From: Bacillota bacterium | Lineage (GTDB): Bacteria; Bacillota; Clostridia; Acetivibrionales; DSM-1351 | Length of the DNA stretch: 64,000 nucleotides | Assembly (NCBI GenBank): GCA_023390335.1 | Contig: JAEWCZ010000066.1 | Coordinates: 818,550-882,549, forward strand | Direction: 5' to 3' | Notes under the pieces: generated by a model | What the model saw: the letters and a program-made list of their open reading frames with translations, nothing else | The model's database searches: none | What the model was told of the DNA's origin: nothing | Shown here: positions 17,437-26,774 of the stretch, piece by piece | How positions within the stretch are numbered: the first letter of the stretch is position 1 | Layout: each line of letters begins with the position of its first letter | Made by a program: the position numbers and the translations under genes

Positions 17437-18678
17437 TTACCTAAAAAATGAAACAGGATGAATAATATTGTCTTCAACTGGGTTTGCATTAAGAGCACTA
17501 TCTTTAAGCAAGATTGCTCTTTGAACAGAGTAATGGCCAAACCTTTTACGAATAGCATCAATACTAAATTCCAGAGTTTCCAATTGTGGACGTTTATTAT
17601 AATCCTCAAAAAAGGAAAGCTGGGTATGAGTGTCTGCCGTAACCAAATCAGTTGAACGTATGCCAAGAGAACGAATAGGTTTATGCCAGCTCCAATTTGC
17701 ATTAAAAATATCCATAGCTTTGCGTGAAATTTCACCGGATATATAGCTGGGAACCGGGAGCTTTGCTTGCCGTTCAATTGATGCAAGCTCACTATCACGA
17801 ATAGAAATCTGTATTGTAGATCCCTTTAAATTATGTTTTCTAAGCCTTTCTGCAACACTTTCCGCCAATACCGTAAAAGTCAGCATGACATCCTCTGTGT
17901 TTACAAGATCCCTTGCGGTTGTCATGCTGTTTCCAATTCCCTTGATAGTTTCCTGGTAATCTGTTGCAGTTACTTCGGAATAGTCCATGCCATTAGCAAA
18001 ATTCCAGAGAATTTCTCCCCACTTCCCAAGGTGCCTTTTAATGAAAGAGAGAGGTGTTCCTGCAAGGTCACCGATAGTCATAATACCTACCTGATTCAGT
18101 TTCCTCCGGGTTGACCTTCCTACATAAAGCAATTCGCCAACATTTAATTCCCAAACCATTTCCTTAAAATTATTTTCACTAATAACAGTAGTAGCATTAG
18201 GCTTTTGTAAATCAGACCCCAGTTTTGCAAATATCTTATTAAAGCTTACTCCCACCGAAGCAGTAACACCAAGCTCTGTTTTAATAAGTTCACGTATTTC
18301 ATTTGCAATCTTTTCTCCATCCCCGAACAGCTTGGTGCTTTCAGAAACGTCAATCCAGCACTCATCTATTCCAAAACTTTCAACAAGGTTGGAATACCTG
18401 GAATAAATTTCTCTGGCCTCCCTTGAGAACCTTAGGTATAAAGCATAATTGGGATTAACAACTACGAGGTTTGGACACTTTTGTTTTGCCTGCCAAATAG
18501 CCTCGCCTGTTTTTATCCCAAACTTTTTTGCAATATAATTTTTAGCCAGGATAATTCCGTGACGTAAATCCTGACTTCCGCACACAGCTAAAGGACAATC
18601 CCTGAACTGTGGATTATACAGACATTCAACAGAAGCGTAAAAATTATTCAGGTCACAGTGTAAAATTACTCTATCCAT
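17437..18678 (-). CDS. dinB: Y-family DNA polymerase (DinB / Pol IV type)
   Basis: 413-residue translesion polymerase. MDRVILHCDLNNFYASVE holds the first catalytic Asp; FGIDECWIDVSES holds the second Asp-Glu pair; then thumb and little-finger domains follow. Start chosen at ATG 18678 (GGAG seven bases upstream); an in-frame extension to 18795 runs through the promoter and LexA boxes and is not credible. Two consensus SOS boxes lie directly upstream, so LexA repression is expected. The next gene is 10 bases downstream. Confidence 0.95.
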   Translation of the reverse strand: MDRVILHCDLNNFYASVECLYNPQFRDCPLAVCGSQDLRHGIILAKNYIAKKFGIKTGEAIWQAKQKCPNLVVVNPNYALYLRFSREAREIYSRYSNLVESFGIDECWIDVSESTKLFGDGEKIANEIRELIKTELGVTASVGVSFNKIFAKLGSDLQKPNATTVISENNFKEMVWELNVGELLYVGRSTRRKLNQVGIMTIGDLAGTPLSFIKRHLGKWGEILWNFANGMDYSEVTATDYQETIKGIGNSMTTARDLVNTEDVMLTFTVLAESVAERLRKHNLKGSTIQISIRDSELASIERQAKLPVPSYISGEISRKAMDIFNANWSWHKPIRSLGIRSTDLVTADTHTQLSFFEDYNKRPQLETLEFSIDAIRKRFGHYSVQRAILLKDSALNANPVEDNIIHPVSFFR

Positions 18679-18693
18679 AAAGTCACTCCAGTC

Positions 18694-18707
18694 AGAACAT
18701 TTGTTCG
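18694..18707 (-). promoter_or_regulatory. LexA (SOS) box, proximal
   Basis: On the reverse strand this reads CGAACAAATGTTCT, matching the Firmicutes LexA consensus CGAAC-N4-GTTC. It lies 16 bases upstream of the polymerase start codon. Confidence 0.85.
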
Positions 18708-18724
18708 CATATTTATTATAAATC

Positions 18725-18738
18725 CGAACAAATGTTCT
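18725..18738 (+). promoter_or_regulatory. LexA (SOS) box, distal
   Basis: CGAACAAATGTTCT on the forward strand, an exact inverted copy of the proximal box, 17 bases away. Confidence 0.85.
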
Positions 18739-18842
18739 TGTAAAGAGGTAAAATTGTGTATATCTAAAATTGCTTTGCTTTTTGTATAAAATCATTACAA
18801 CATTATGTAGACTATTAAAATATTCTGTAATATAATATCAAT

Positions 18843-18941
18843 CGTAAATGTAAATTATGTAAACATTTACGGAATTTATGGATGTAATAACGTAAAAAGT
18901 AATATGTTTACATAACTTCCCAATAAAGAGCTTTTTGGGAA
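18843..18941. repeat. Nested inverted repeats upstream of the S-layer-like gene
   Basis: CGTAAATGT (18843-18851) pairs with ACATTTACG (18863-18871). ATTATGTAAACAT (from 18855) is repeated inverted as ATGTTTACATAA (from about 18904). A third hairpin TTCCCA...TTGGGAA lies at about 18915-18941. These could be operators or 5' leader structures that stabilise an abundant mRNA. Confidence 0.5.
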
Positions 18942-19025
18942 TTTAATTGTACTCTATGCATGTAACAAGGCAATTGAGACAATCGGCAAGCTATGAAATT
19001 TATACACCAAAAGGAGGAATATTAC

Positions 19026-22000
19026 ATGCACAATCGGAAAGCCAAATTTTTAAGCGTTGCATTATCGGCGGTTATGGCACTCTCAACCTTAGTTATACCT
19101 TTTAATGCAAATGCAGCATCTGCAACAGGTCAATACATTATTGGTGACGGAAGCGGAGGCGGAGGCGGAGGAGCAAGCGGCAACAACTTTGCCGGAGGCG
19201 CCGGAGGTAACGGCGGAGGAGATAATGATACAATTAACGGCACAACAGGAAGTGACGTTATATTTGGGGATGGCAGCGGCGGCGGAGCCGGGTGCAGAAG
19301 TGTAGGCGGTTCAATCAACCCCAGAGGAGGAGTTGGTGGAGGCGGAGATGACATAATCAACGGAGGAGAAGGTGATGATGTCATATTCGGTGATGGTTTT
19401 AACGGACAGGATTATCTTGGATGGTATCCCGGAAACGGAGGAATCGGCGGAGGTGGAGCCGGAGGAGCAGGCGGTATCTTTGGACAGCCTCCTGCAGGTG
19501 GAATCGGTGGAATTGGCGGCGGAGGCGGCGGAGCCGGAGGAAGCGGCGCATGTATTCCCGGCCCTACTCTTATCCCCGGAGTAGGTAATTCCGGAGGAGT
19601 TCAAAGCGGTACAAACGGTGGTAACGGTGGAGCAAGTGCAGCATCTAGTGAAAATGCAGTTCCCGGTGTAGGCGGTGCACCTTCTGTATATGCAGGAGGC
19701 GGTGGAGCAGGATTCGGGGGTGCCGCAGGAGGAGCCGGGTCCAATAATGCCAATGGACTAACCGGAGCCAACGGAGGTACCAACCAACATACATATAATG
19801 ACACTGCAGGTAGCGTACGTGGCTATTTCACAGAATCAATACTGCGTACCTTATTATTGAGCAACCCAACCTTTGGTGCTGGAAACGACACAATTAACGG
19901 TGGTGGAGGGAATAATAACCTGTTCGGCCTGGGTGGACATAATACATTTATAGTTGATTCAGCTGATAACGCGTCAAGAACTGTAATATGGGATTTCAAA
20001 TATGGAGATAAGCTTTTTCTGCAAAATGATGGAGTTTTAATTTCTCAGGTTCTTTCAGAAAGTGTTTTAGACGCGGTATCATATGGTGACTTTGATGGAG
20101 ACGGTGTTTCTGATGATACCAGAATTATGTTCAATTCTAATCCGGTAGATCTTATAGATATTTTGCTGTCAAAGACTAACAATGCAGGAACAAATGGAGA
20201 AATATCTCCATCAAATTCAGCACCTGTTATTGATTTAAATAATAATATAAATGTTTATGATTTAACTAAAGGATTTGATTGCTGGTTTGGAGCCGGAGCA
20301 GTTGTAAATGATCGTGACGGTGATCAGGACTGGGATGGCGGAAAGATGGAAGTAAAAGTCCAAGCAAATCCGGCTGAGAATGATGAAATAGGTGTTTTTG
20401 AAAATTCAACCTTAGCTCCAATAATAGCTTTGTCAGGTACTGATGTTACCGCGGAAGGGGTATCTATCGGAACAATGTCTGCACCTGCGGCTACAGGCGC
20501 TAATATGGCAAAATACTTAGTATCCGGAAATACATTGTTTACTGTAACATTTAACAGCAATGCTACAAATGAATATGTTCGTAAACTGGTAAACCATTTG
20601 CTTTTCAAATCGGTCAATGCAGGAAACGGAAACCGCGTAGTATCAGTAAAACTTACAGATAAACATGGGAACTCTTCGATGGATACAGAGGTAATCGGAG
20701 CTAACGTTCCGGCAGCTGCACCTGTATTTCAAAGTGCTTCTACAGATACAACAGGTTTTAAAATAATTGCTGCTTTTGATAAAACCATGATGTCAAGTCC
20801 TGATGGAAGACAAGGCCAGTTTACTGTGACTGTTGACGACGTTTCAGTACCTGTTATATCTGTAGCTAATGCAGACTTTGATTCAACATTGGAGTTTACT
20901 CTTGCAACTCCTGTTGTAAACGGACAGGTTGTTAAGATATCCTACACAACCGGAAATATAATTTCCGCAGATACAGGAGTACTGGCAACATTCGGACTTC
21001 AGGATGTTGTAAACAATGTACCGGCACTATATACAGTACCCGGTGTACCACAAACTGTAAAAGCAGTTGCAGGCAATGCACAGGCGACAGTTACTTTTGA
21101 TGCTCCTGTGTCAGATGGAGGAAGTCCGGTTACAGGGTATATTATAACATCAGCTCCGGGAGGTATTACAGCTACCGGAAGCACAAATTCAATAACAGTT
21201 ACAGGTCTTACCAATGGTACAACCTACACCTTTACCGTAAAGGCTGTAAATGTGGCCGGAGAGGGCAGCGAGTCTGCACCATCTAATCAGGTGACACCTT
21301 CAGCACCTTACAGCGGGGGTGGAGATTCAACAGGGACACCTGCAACGCCAACACCGGTTGACACAGGGGTTGAGATACTGGTAAATGGTAAGGTTGAAAC
21401 TGCTGCAACTGCCAAAAAAACAGAGCAGGATGGTAAATCAGTATTAACACTTACGGTTGATGATAAAAAAGTAAAAGAGAAAATAGAACAAGAAGGTAAC
21501 AATGCAGTTGTTACAATTCCCGTAAAGAACAGTTCAGATATTGTTGTAAGCCAATTGACAGGGCAGACTGTAAAATATATGGAAACAAAGAATTCTGTTT
21601 TGGAAGTCAAAACAAATAACGTAACCTATACAATACAGGCTTCACAAATCAATATAGACAATGTAAGTGAAAAGATAGGCAAACAAGTTGAATTAAAGGA
21701 TATCAATGTAGACATAAAAATTTCAGCATCTCAGGATAGTGCAGTAAAGACTGTAGAAACTACGGCTAAAACTAACAACTATCAGGTTATGGTGAAGCCT
21801 GTAGACTTTGATATTACATGTTCAAACGGTAACAAAACTGTAGATGTTACAAGGTTTAATGCGTATGTTGAAAGAATGGTTGCAATACCGGACGGAATAG
21901 ACCCAAACAAGATTACTACCGGAATTGTACTTAACGCTGACGGATCATTCTCTCATGTACCAACGGTTATCACTAAAATAGACAACAGATATTATGCAAA

Positions 22001-22622
22001 AATAAACAGCCTTACAAATAGTACATATTCAGTAATCTGGAGTCCAAAAACATTTGACGATGTAGAAAACCATTGGGCAAAGGCTGCTGTTAACGATATG
22101 GGCTCAAGACTTATAATCAGCGGGGTGGGCAATGGAAAATTTGCACCTCAAAGAGATATTACAAGAGCTGAATTTGCTACAATAGTTGTAAAAGGTCTTG
22201 GCTTAATGCGTACCGGAACAGGAAAAGATACCTTTGAGGATGTGGCAAAAGGTACATGGTACTATGATGCAGTTTCCATTGCAAGCGAGTACGGAATTAT
22301 TTCAGGCTATGGAAATGGAAAATTCGGCCCTATGGACAGAATATCACGTGAACAGGCAATGACAATAATCGCAAAAGCAATGGATATAACAGGCTTAAAC
22401 ATTGAATTAACACAGGATGAGCAAGCAAGTATTCTTTCAGCGTTCAAAGACTCTGAAATTGCTTCCAACTATGCTAAAACAGGAATTGCAGCCTGTGTAA
22501 AATCCGGAATTGTAACAGGAAGAGCAATCAATATGGTTGCACCAAAATCTGATATTACAAGGGCTGAAACCGCAGTTATAGTGCGTAAACTCCTTCAAAA
22601 GTCAGAGCTTATTAATAAATAA
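19026..22622 (+). CDS. Glycine-rich, RTX-like surface protein with FN3 and three SLH domains
   Basis: 1198-residue exported protein. Signal peptide at 1-28. Residues about 30-330 are extremely Gly-rich with RTX-like turns (GGDDIINGGEGDDVIFGDG), which suggest Ca binding. Next come a Ca-site-like DGDGVSDD segment near 358, Ig-like/SwmB-like segments, one fibronectin type III domain (about 671-758), a Ser/Thr/Pro linker, a beta-rich region, and three C-terminal SLH repeats from about 1012 (FDDVENHWAKAAVNDM; FEDVAKGTWYYDAVSIASEY; FKDSEIASNYAKTGIAACVK) for non-covalent cell-wall anchoring. ATG 19026 has AAGGAGG upstream. The Gly-rich part is locally GC-rich compared with its neighbours. Confidence 0.9.
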   Translation: MHNRKAKFLSVALSAVMALSTLVIPFNANAASATGQYIIGDGSGGGGGGASGNNFAGGAGGNGGGDNDTINGTTGSDVIFGDGSGGGAGCRSVGGSINPRGGVGGGGDDIINGGEGDDVIFGDGFNGQDYLGWYPGNGGIGGGGAGGAGGIFGQPPAGGIGGIGGGGGGAGGSGACIPGPTLIPGVGNSGGVQSGTNGGNGGASAASSENAVPGVGGAPSVYAGGGGAGFGGAAGGAGSNNANGLTGANGGTNQHTYNDTAGSVRGYFTESILRTLLLSNPTFGAGNDTINGGGGNNNLFGLGGHNTFIVDSADNASRTVIWDFKYGDKLFLQNDGVLISQVLSESVLDAVSYGDFDGDGVSDDTRIMFNSNPVDLIDILLSKTNNAGTNGEISPSNSAPVIDLNNNINVYDLTKGFDCWFGAGAVVNDRDGDQDWDGGKMEVKVQANPAENDEIGVFENSTLAPIIALSGTDVTAEGVSIGTMSAPAATGANMAKYLVSGNTLFTVTFNSNATNEYVRKLVNHLLFKSVNAGNGNRVVSVKLTDKHGNSSMDTEVIGANVPAAAPVFQSASTDTTGFKIIAAFDKTMMSSPDGRQGQFTVTVDDVSVPVISVANADFDSTLEFTLATPVVNGQVVKISYTTGNIISADTGVLATFGLQDVVNNVPALYTVPGVPQTVKAVAGNAQATVTFDAPVSDGGSPVTGYIITSAPGGITATGSTNSITVTGLTNGTTYTFTVKAVNVAGEGSESAPSNQVTPSAPYSGGGDSTGTPATPTPVDTGVEILVNGKVETAATAKKTEQDGKSVLTLTVDDKKVKEKIEQEGNNAVVTIPVKNSSDIVVSQLTGQTVKYMETKNSVLEVKTNNVTYTIQASQINIDNVSEKIGKQVELKDINVDIKISASQDSAVKTVETTAKTNNYQVMVKPVDFDITCSNGNKTVDVTRFNAYVERMVAIPDGIDPNKITTGIVLNADGSFSHVPTVITKIDNRYYAKINSLTNSTYSVIWSPKTFDDVENHWAKAAVNDMGSRLIISGVGNGKFAPQRDITRAEFATIVVKGLGLMRTGTGKDTFEDVAKGTWYYDAVSIASEYGIISGYGNGKFGPMDRISREQAMTIIAKAMDITGLNIELTQDEQASILSAFKDSEIASNYAKTGIAACVKSGIVTGRAINMVAPKSDITRAETAVIVRKLLQKSELINK

Positions 22623-22636
22623 GCAAAATAAAGTTG

Positions 22637-22671
22637 AAAACCCTGAAGGCCACCAGTCTTCAGGGTTTTTT
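22637..22671 (+). terminator. Intrinsic terminator of the surface-protein gene
   Basis: AAAACCCTGAAG, a 9-base loop, CTTCAGGGTTTT, then T residues. Confidence 0.9.
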
Positions 22672-22679
22672 AATAAAAC

Positions 22680-22708
22680 TTGACTAAAACATCCAATACT
22701 GCTATAGT
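22680..22708 (+). promoter_or_regulatory. Promoter of the riboflavin operon
   Basis: TTGACT (22680-22685), exactly 17 bases, TATAGT (22703-22708), about 38 bases before the conserved riboswitch core. Confidence 0.75.
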
Positions 22709-22745
22709 TTACTTTAATAAAATATGTTAATAATAAATAATGACA

Positions 22746-22864
22746 CTTCAGGGATAGGTGAAAATCCTTACCGGCGGTAGATAGCACAAGCTATAAGCCC
22801 GCGAGCGAAAGCAGATCCGGTCAAACTCCGGAGCCGACAGTACAGTCTGGATGAAAGATAGTGT
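22746..22864 (+). ncRNA. FMN riboswitch (RFN element)
   Basis: Conserved RFN blocks in order: GGGATAGGTGAAAATCC, ACCGGCGGT, AGCCCGCGAGC, GATCCGGTCAAACTCCGGAG, CCGACAGT and AGTCTGGATGAAAGA. The aptamer binds FMN and represses the downstream riboflavin genes when FMN is abundant. Confidence 0.95.
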
Positions 22865-22881
22865 ATTTAATTTTGCTATTT

Positions 22882-22916
22882 TGTCCCCGGGGGTTATCTA
22901 CCTTTGGGGATTTTTG
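22882..22916 (+). terminator. FMN riboswitch expression-platform terminator
   Basis: Imperfect stem TCCCC..GGT / ACC..GGGGA followed by TTTTTG, located between the aptamer and the ribD start; termination here would reduce operon expression. Confidence 0.7.
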
Positions 22917-22948
22917 TATTTAAAGGAAATAAAAGCAAGGAGGACAAA

Positions 22949-24052
22949 ATGAACGTACATGAGTTTTATATGAAAAGGGCATTGGAAATTGCAAAAGAAG
23001 GATGGGGCAAAACAAACCCAAATCCGTTGGTGGGAGCGGTTATAGTAAAGGATGGCGAAATAATTTCAGAAGGTTTCCACAAAGCCTTAGGGTGTGCCCA
23101 TGCGGAGGTTTGTGCTTTTCAAAATGCCACAACGGATATTTCGGGGGCTACTCTCTATGTAAATCTTGAGCCATGCTCACACTACGGAAGGACGCCTCCG
23201 TGTGCAAAAGCCATTGTAGAGTCTGGAATCAAGGAAGTAGTTGTAGCTATGGTGGACCCAAATCCCAAGGTAGCAGGAAAGGGCATACAAATACTAAAAG
23301 ATGCCAATATTAATGTAATAGTAGGAGTGCTTGAGGAAGAAGCAAAAAAACTCAATGAAATATTTATACACTATATAACAAAACGGCTTCCATTTGTAAT
23401 TATGAAAACAGCAATGACGTTGGACGGCAAAATTGCATCGGTTACAGGGGACTCCAAATGGATAAGCTGTGAACTCTCAAGAGAGTACGTCCATGAAATA
23501 CGTAACAGAGTATCGTCAATTATGGTAGGGGTAAGCACAATAATAAATGATAATCCCTCATTGACTGCAAGACCGTCTTCTGGAGATAGCATTGACCCTG
23601 TCCGTATCGTAGTTGACAGTAGTGGAAGGATCCCGATGGACAGCAAGGTTATTCATTGTGATTCAAAGGCAGGAGTTATACTTGCCACTACAGATAAAAT
23701 CAATAAAGACAAGGAAACTCAGCTTTTATCCCGAGGAGTTAGGATAATAAAAACCACTGAGAAAAATGGTAAGGTGAATCTCAGGGAGCTTATGGAGCAA
23801 TTGTACAAGCTTGAAATTGACAGTGTTCTCTTGGAGGGAGGAGGTACCCTTAATTTTTCGGCACTTGAGGCAGGCATAGTGAATAAAGTAATGACCTTTA
23901 TTTCACCAAAAATAATAGGCGGAAGTTCGGCTGTAACGCCTGTAGGAGGGAGTGGAATAGATAAAATGAAGGATGCAATAGCTCTCTCTGACATGAGAGT
24001 TGAAAGATTTGACAGAGATGTACTTATAGAGGGATATATTGCAGACAAATAG
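22949..24052 (+). CDS. ribD: Bifunctional riboflavin deaminase/reductase RibD
   Basis: 367 residues. The N-terminal cytidine-deaminase-like domain carries the zinc ligands His51 with Glu53 (HAEVCAF) and Cys76/Cys85 (PCSHYGRTPPC); it deaminates the pyrimidine intermediate. The C-terminal reductase domain (about 150-367) reduces the ribosyl side chain with NADPH (GVSTIINDNPSLTAR, LLEGGGTLNFS). ATG 22949 has AAGGAGG upstream; the ORF opens earlier at 22904 inside the riboswitch terminator. First gene of ribD-ribE-ribBA-ribH. Confidence 0.96.
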   Translation: MNVHEFYMKRALEIAKEGWGKTNPNPLVGAVIVKDGEIISEGFHKALGCAHAEVCAFQNATTDISGATLYVNLEPCSHYGRTPPCAKAIVESGIKEVVVAMVDPNPKVAGKGIQILKDANINVIVGVLEEEAKKLNEIFIHYITKRLPFVIMKTAMTLDGKIASVTGDSKWISCELSREYVHEIRNRVSSIMVGVSTIINDNPSLTARPSSGDSIDPVRIVVDSSGRIPMDSKVIHCDSKAGVILATTDKINKDKETQLLSRGVRIIKTTEKNGKVNLRELMEQLYKLEIDSVLLEGGGTLNFSALEAGIVNKVMTFISPKIIGGSSAVTPVGGSGIDKMKDAIALSDMRVERFDRDVLIEGYIADK

Positions 24053-24071
24053 CGATTGGGAGGTGACAGGC

Positions 24072-24728
24072 GTGTTCACGGGAATTGTTGAGGAAATGGG
24101 AAGTGTGAAAAACATTGTATACGGCAGTAGCTCAATTAAGCTTTCCATAGAATGTACAACTGTAATTGAAGGAACTGTAAAGGGAGATAGTATAGCTGTA
24201 AACGGTATATGCCTAACGGTTACTGAATTAGGAGGAAACTGGTTTACGGCGGATGTAATGCCGGAAACCATGAGGAAAACAGGACTTGAAAAACTAAAAC
24301 CCGGCGGAAAGGTAAATCTGGAGAGGGCATTAAGACTTACCGGCAGACTGGGGGGCCATATAGTCAGCGGTCATATTGACGGAACGGGGACTATTACTGG
24401 GTTGAAAAAGGAGGATAATGCCGTTCTCATAACAATTACCGCACCTGAACAGATTATGAAATATATTGTTCAAAAAGGTTCGGTTGCTCTGGATGGCACA
24501 AGTCTTACCATAGCGGATTTGACTACAAATAACTTTACGGTTTCCCTCATACCACTAACACGGGGATTCACCATACTCGGATTTAAGAGTATCGGCGACA
24601 AGGTAAATATAGAATGTGATGTAATAGGGAAGTATGTAGAAAAAATGATTACAGGCAGAACCGTAGAATCTGAATCTGCCGAAAGAGAATTGTCAGCTGA
24701 ATTTCTGAGAGAACACGGGTTTATGTAA
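24072..24728 (+). CDS. ribE: Riboflavin synthase alpha subunit
   Basis: 218 residues beginning with the invariant FTGIVEE. There are two lumazine-binding repeats (about 1-95 and 96-200; SGHIDGTGTI near 100). It dismutates two lumazine molecules to riboflavin. The start is GTG 24072: GGGAGGTG sits seven bases upstream, whereas the ATG at 24039 is within ribD. In-operon gap of 19 bases. Confidence 0.95.
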   Translation: MFTGIVEEMGSVKNIVYGSSSIKLSIECTTVIEGTVKGDSIAVNGICLTVTELGGNWFTADVMPETMRKTGLEKLKPGGKVNLERALRLTGRLGGHIVSGHIDGTGTITGLKKEDNAVLITITAPEQIMKYIVQKGSVALDGTSLTIADLTTNNFTVSLIPLTRGFTILGFKSIGDKVNIECDVIGKYVEKMITGRTVESESAERELSAEFLREHGFM

Positions 24729-24756
24729 TATAAAAATAAAAAAGGATGTGAGTTTC

Positions 24757-25989
24757 ATGAATTTTAGTTCAATAGAAGCAGCAATAGAAGATATCCGACA
24801 AGGTAAAATGATTGTAGTGGTAGACGATGAAGACAGAGAAAACGAGGGTGACCTCCTTATGGCTGCAGAAAAGGCTACTCCGGAAAGTATAAATTTCATG
24901 GCTACCTATGGAAAAGGCATGATATGTGTTCCAATGACATTAGACAGAGCGCAAGAACTGGAACTTTTCCCTATGGTAAGTCACAATGAGGAACGTCTCG
25001 GTACGGCATTTACCATAACTGTAGATCACAATGATTCCACAACAGGCATTTCAGCTTTTGAAAGAGCACATACAATAATTGAACTTACAAATAAAAATGC
25101 ACGAGCGGAAAATTTTAAAAAACCGGGACATGTATTTCCGCTTACAGCAAGGGAGGGAGGAGTTCTCAAACGCGCCGGACATACCGAGGCTGCAGTTGAT
25201 CTCGCCCGAATGGCCGGACTGTATCCCGCCGGTGTAATATGTGAAATAATGAATGACGATGGAAGAATGGCAAGGGTTCCGCAGTTAATGGAATTTTCTC
25301 AAAAGCATGGCTTAAAAATAATAACAGTGGCAGGTCTCATTGAGTATCGCAGAAAAAATGAAAAATTGATTAAAAGAGCTGCCGAAGCAAATATGCCCAC
25401 TGCTTACGGGGATTTTAAAATAATAGGATATGAGAATACTACTAATGGAGAACACCATGTAGCACTTGTCAAGGGAGATGTAACAGGATCAACAGACCCC
25501 GTTTTGGTCAGAGTACATTCGGAATGTCTCACAGGCGATGCTTTTCATTCCCAAAGGTGCGACTGTGGAGAACAGCTTGAAGCCGCATTGAGCAGAATTA
25601 ATCATGAAGGAAAAGGAGTTTTGCTTTATATGCGTCAGGAGGGCAGAGGAATCGGTTTAATAAATAAAATACGTGCATATGAGCTTCAGGATCAGGGAAT
25701 GGATACTGTTGAAGCAAATATAAAACTGGGTTTTCCTGCAGATTTGAGAGAGTACGGCATAGGTGCACAAATCCTGTACGATTTAGGTATAAAGAAAATA
25801 AAGCTACTTACAAATAACCCCAAAAAATTGGTAGGACTCAATGGCTATGGTCTTGAGGTAGTCGGACGAGAGCCTATACAAATAAAAGAAAATGAAAAAA
25901 ATGAATTTTATCTTAGGACAAAAAAAGAAAAAATGGGCCATTTATTAAATACAAAAGCACATCAGGAGGAAAATAAAAATGTCGATTAA
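24757..25989 (+). CDS. ribBA: Bifunctional DHBP synthase / GTP cyclohydrolase II
   Basis: 410 residues. The N-terminal half (1-about 200) is DHBP synthase (VVVDDEDRENEGDLL; acidic cluster and later His). The C-terminal half (about 205-400) is GTP cyclohydrolase II with zinc cysteines in SECLTGDAFHSQRCDCG and the RQEGRGIGL loop. Together they supply both precursors for riboflavin. ATG 24757 is preferred; an upstream GTG at 24748 lies too close to the AAAGGA. Confidence 0.96.
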   Translation: MNFSSIEAAIEDIRQGKMIVVVDDEDRENEGDLLMAAEKATPESINFMATYGKGMICVPMTLDRAQELELFPMVSHNEERLGTAFTITVDHNDSTTGISAFERAHTIIELTNKNARAENFKKPGHVFPLTAREGGVLKRAGHTEAAVDLARMAGLYPAGVICEIMNDDGRMARVPQLMEFSQKHGLKIITVAGLIEYRRKNEKLIKRAAEANMPTAYGDFKIIGYENTTNGEHHVALVKGDVTGSTDPVLVRVHSECLTGDAFHSQRCDCGEQLEAALSRINHEGKGVLLYMRQEGRGIGLINKIRAYELQDQGMDTVEANIKLGFPADLREYGIGAQILYDLGIKKIKLLTNNPKKLVGLNGYGLEVVGREPIQIKENEKNEFYLRTKKEKMGHLLNTKAHQEENKNVD

Positions 25990-26446
25990 AACAAATGAAG
26001 GTAATCTTATTGCAAGTGGTTTAAAGTTTGGAATTGTTGTAGGGCGATTTAATGAATTTATAAGCAGCAAGCTTTTATCAGGTGCTATAGACGGATTGGT
26101 AAGGCATGGTGCTGAAGAATCAGATATCACTGTTTCATGGGTTCCGGGCGCTTTTGAAATACCCATAGCTGCACAAAAAATGGCAAATTCAAGTAAGTAT
26201 GCAGCAGTAATTTGTGTTGGTGCGGTTATTAGAGGTTCTACACCGCACTTTGATTATGTGGCGGGTGAGGTGTCAAAAGGAATAGCAAGGATTTCACTTG
26301 ATACAGGGGTCCCGGTTATTTTCGGAGTCCTTACTACCGATACTATTGAGCAGGCTATAGAACGTGCGGGTACAAAGGCAGGAAACAAAGGATATGATGC
26401 AGCCGTGACGGCAATAGAAATGGCAAATCTGCTTAACCAACTGTAG
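25979..26446 (+). CDS. ribH: 6,7-dimethyl-8-ribityllumazine synthase
   Basis: 155 residues; condenses the products of RibD and RibBA to lumazine and forms icosahedral or pentameric shells. VVGRFNEFI, SWVPGAFEIP, GAVIRGSTPHFDYV and FGVLTTDT are family signatures. AGGAGGA precedes the ATG; the gene overlaps ribBA by 11 bases. Last gene of the riboflavin operon. Confidence 0.97.
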   Translation: MSIKTNEGNLIASGLKFGIVVGRFNEFISSKLLSGAIDGLVRHGAEESDITVSWVPGAFEIPIAAQKMANSSKYAAVICVGAVIRGSTPHFDYVAGEVSKGIARISLDTGVPVIFGVLTTDTIEQAIERAGTKAGNKGYDAAVTAIEMANLLNQL

Positions 26447-26491
26447 AAATTCGAGAAAATATTCTAAAAAAATTTAATTATTCATATTATA

Positions 26492-26520
26492 TTGAAAAAA
26501 GAACAATAGAGGTATATAAT
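26492..26520 (+). promoter_or_regulatory. Promoter of the M-box/corA transcript
   Basis: TTGAAA (26492-26497), 17-base spacer, TATAAT (26515-26520), directly before the riboswitch. Confidence 0.75.
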
Positions 26521-26529
26521 TACTTTGTT

Positions 26530-26750
26530 AATTAAATATTCGTTAGGTGAGGTTCCTATACAGATATATGCTGCTGCCCGGAAACATCGAGAGATGCCAA
26601 TGGGTCAACAGGTACTACCGAAATAAGGTTTTACTTAATGTAGCTGGAGAGAAGTGGTCCAAAGCTGTATAGTGCTAAAACTCAACGAGTGAAGGTTATT
26701 TTTATGACATAAATCCGTCACTCGTTTTGCGACGGTTTTTTTATTTCTTT
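26530..26750 (+). ncRNA. M-box (ykoK-type) Mg2+ riboswitch with terminator
   Basis: Conserved M-box sequence: TTCGTTAGGTGAGG, TGCTGCTGCCCGGAAA, then ATGCCAATGGGTCAACAGG. The expression platform is readable: CCGTC (26715-26719) pairs with GACGG (26731-26735) followed by a T-run, while ACGAGTGA (26685-26692) can instead pair with TCACTCGT (26718-26725), an antiterminator. High Mg2+ should favour termination upstream of corA. Confidence 0.93.
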
Positions 26751-26774
26751 TAATTTCTTTAGGAGGTGAACGGT

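Noticed and set aside
17424..17798. 124-codon reverse ORF within the polymerase gene
   Set aside because: Same strand, other frame of a clear Y-family polymerase; no SD.
19130..19804. Reverse Pro-rich ORFs and a forward Glu/Ala-rich ORF inside the surface-protein gene
   Set aside because: Shadows of GGN-rich codons; no SD or domain.
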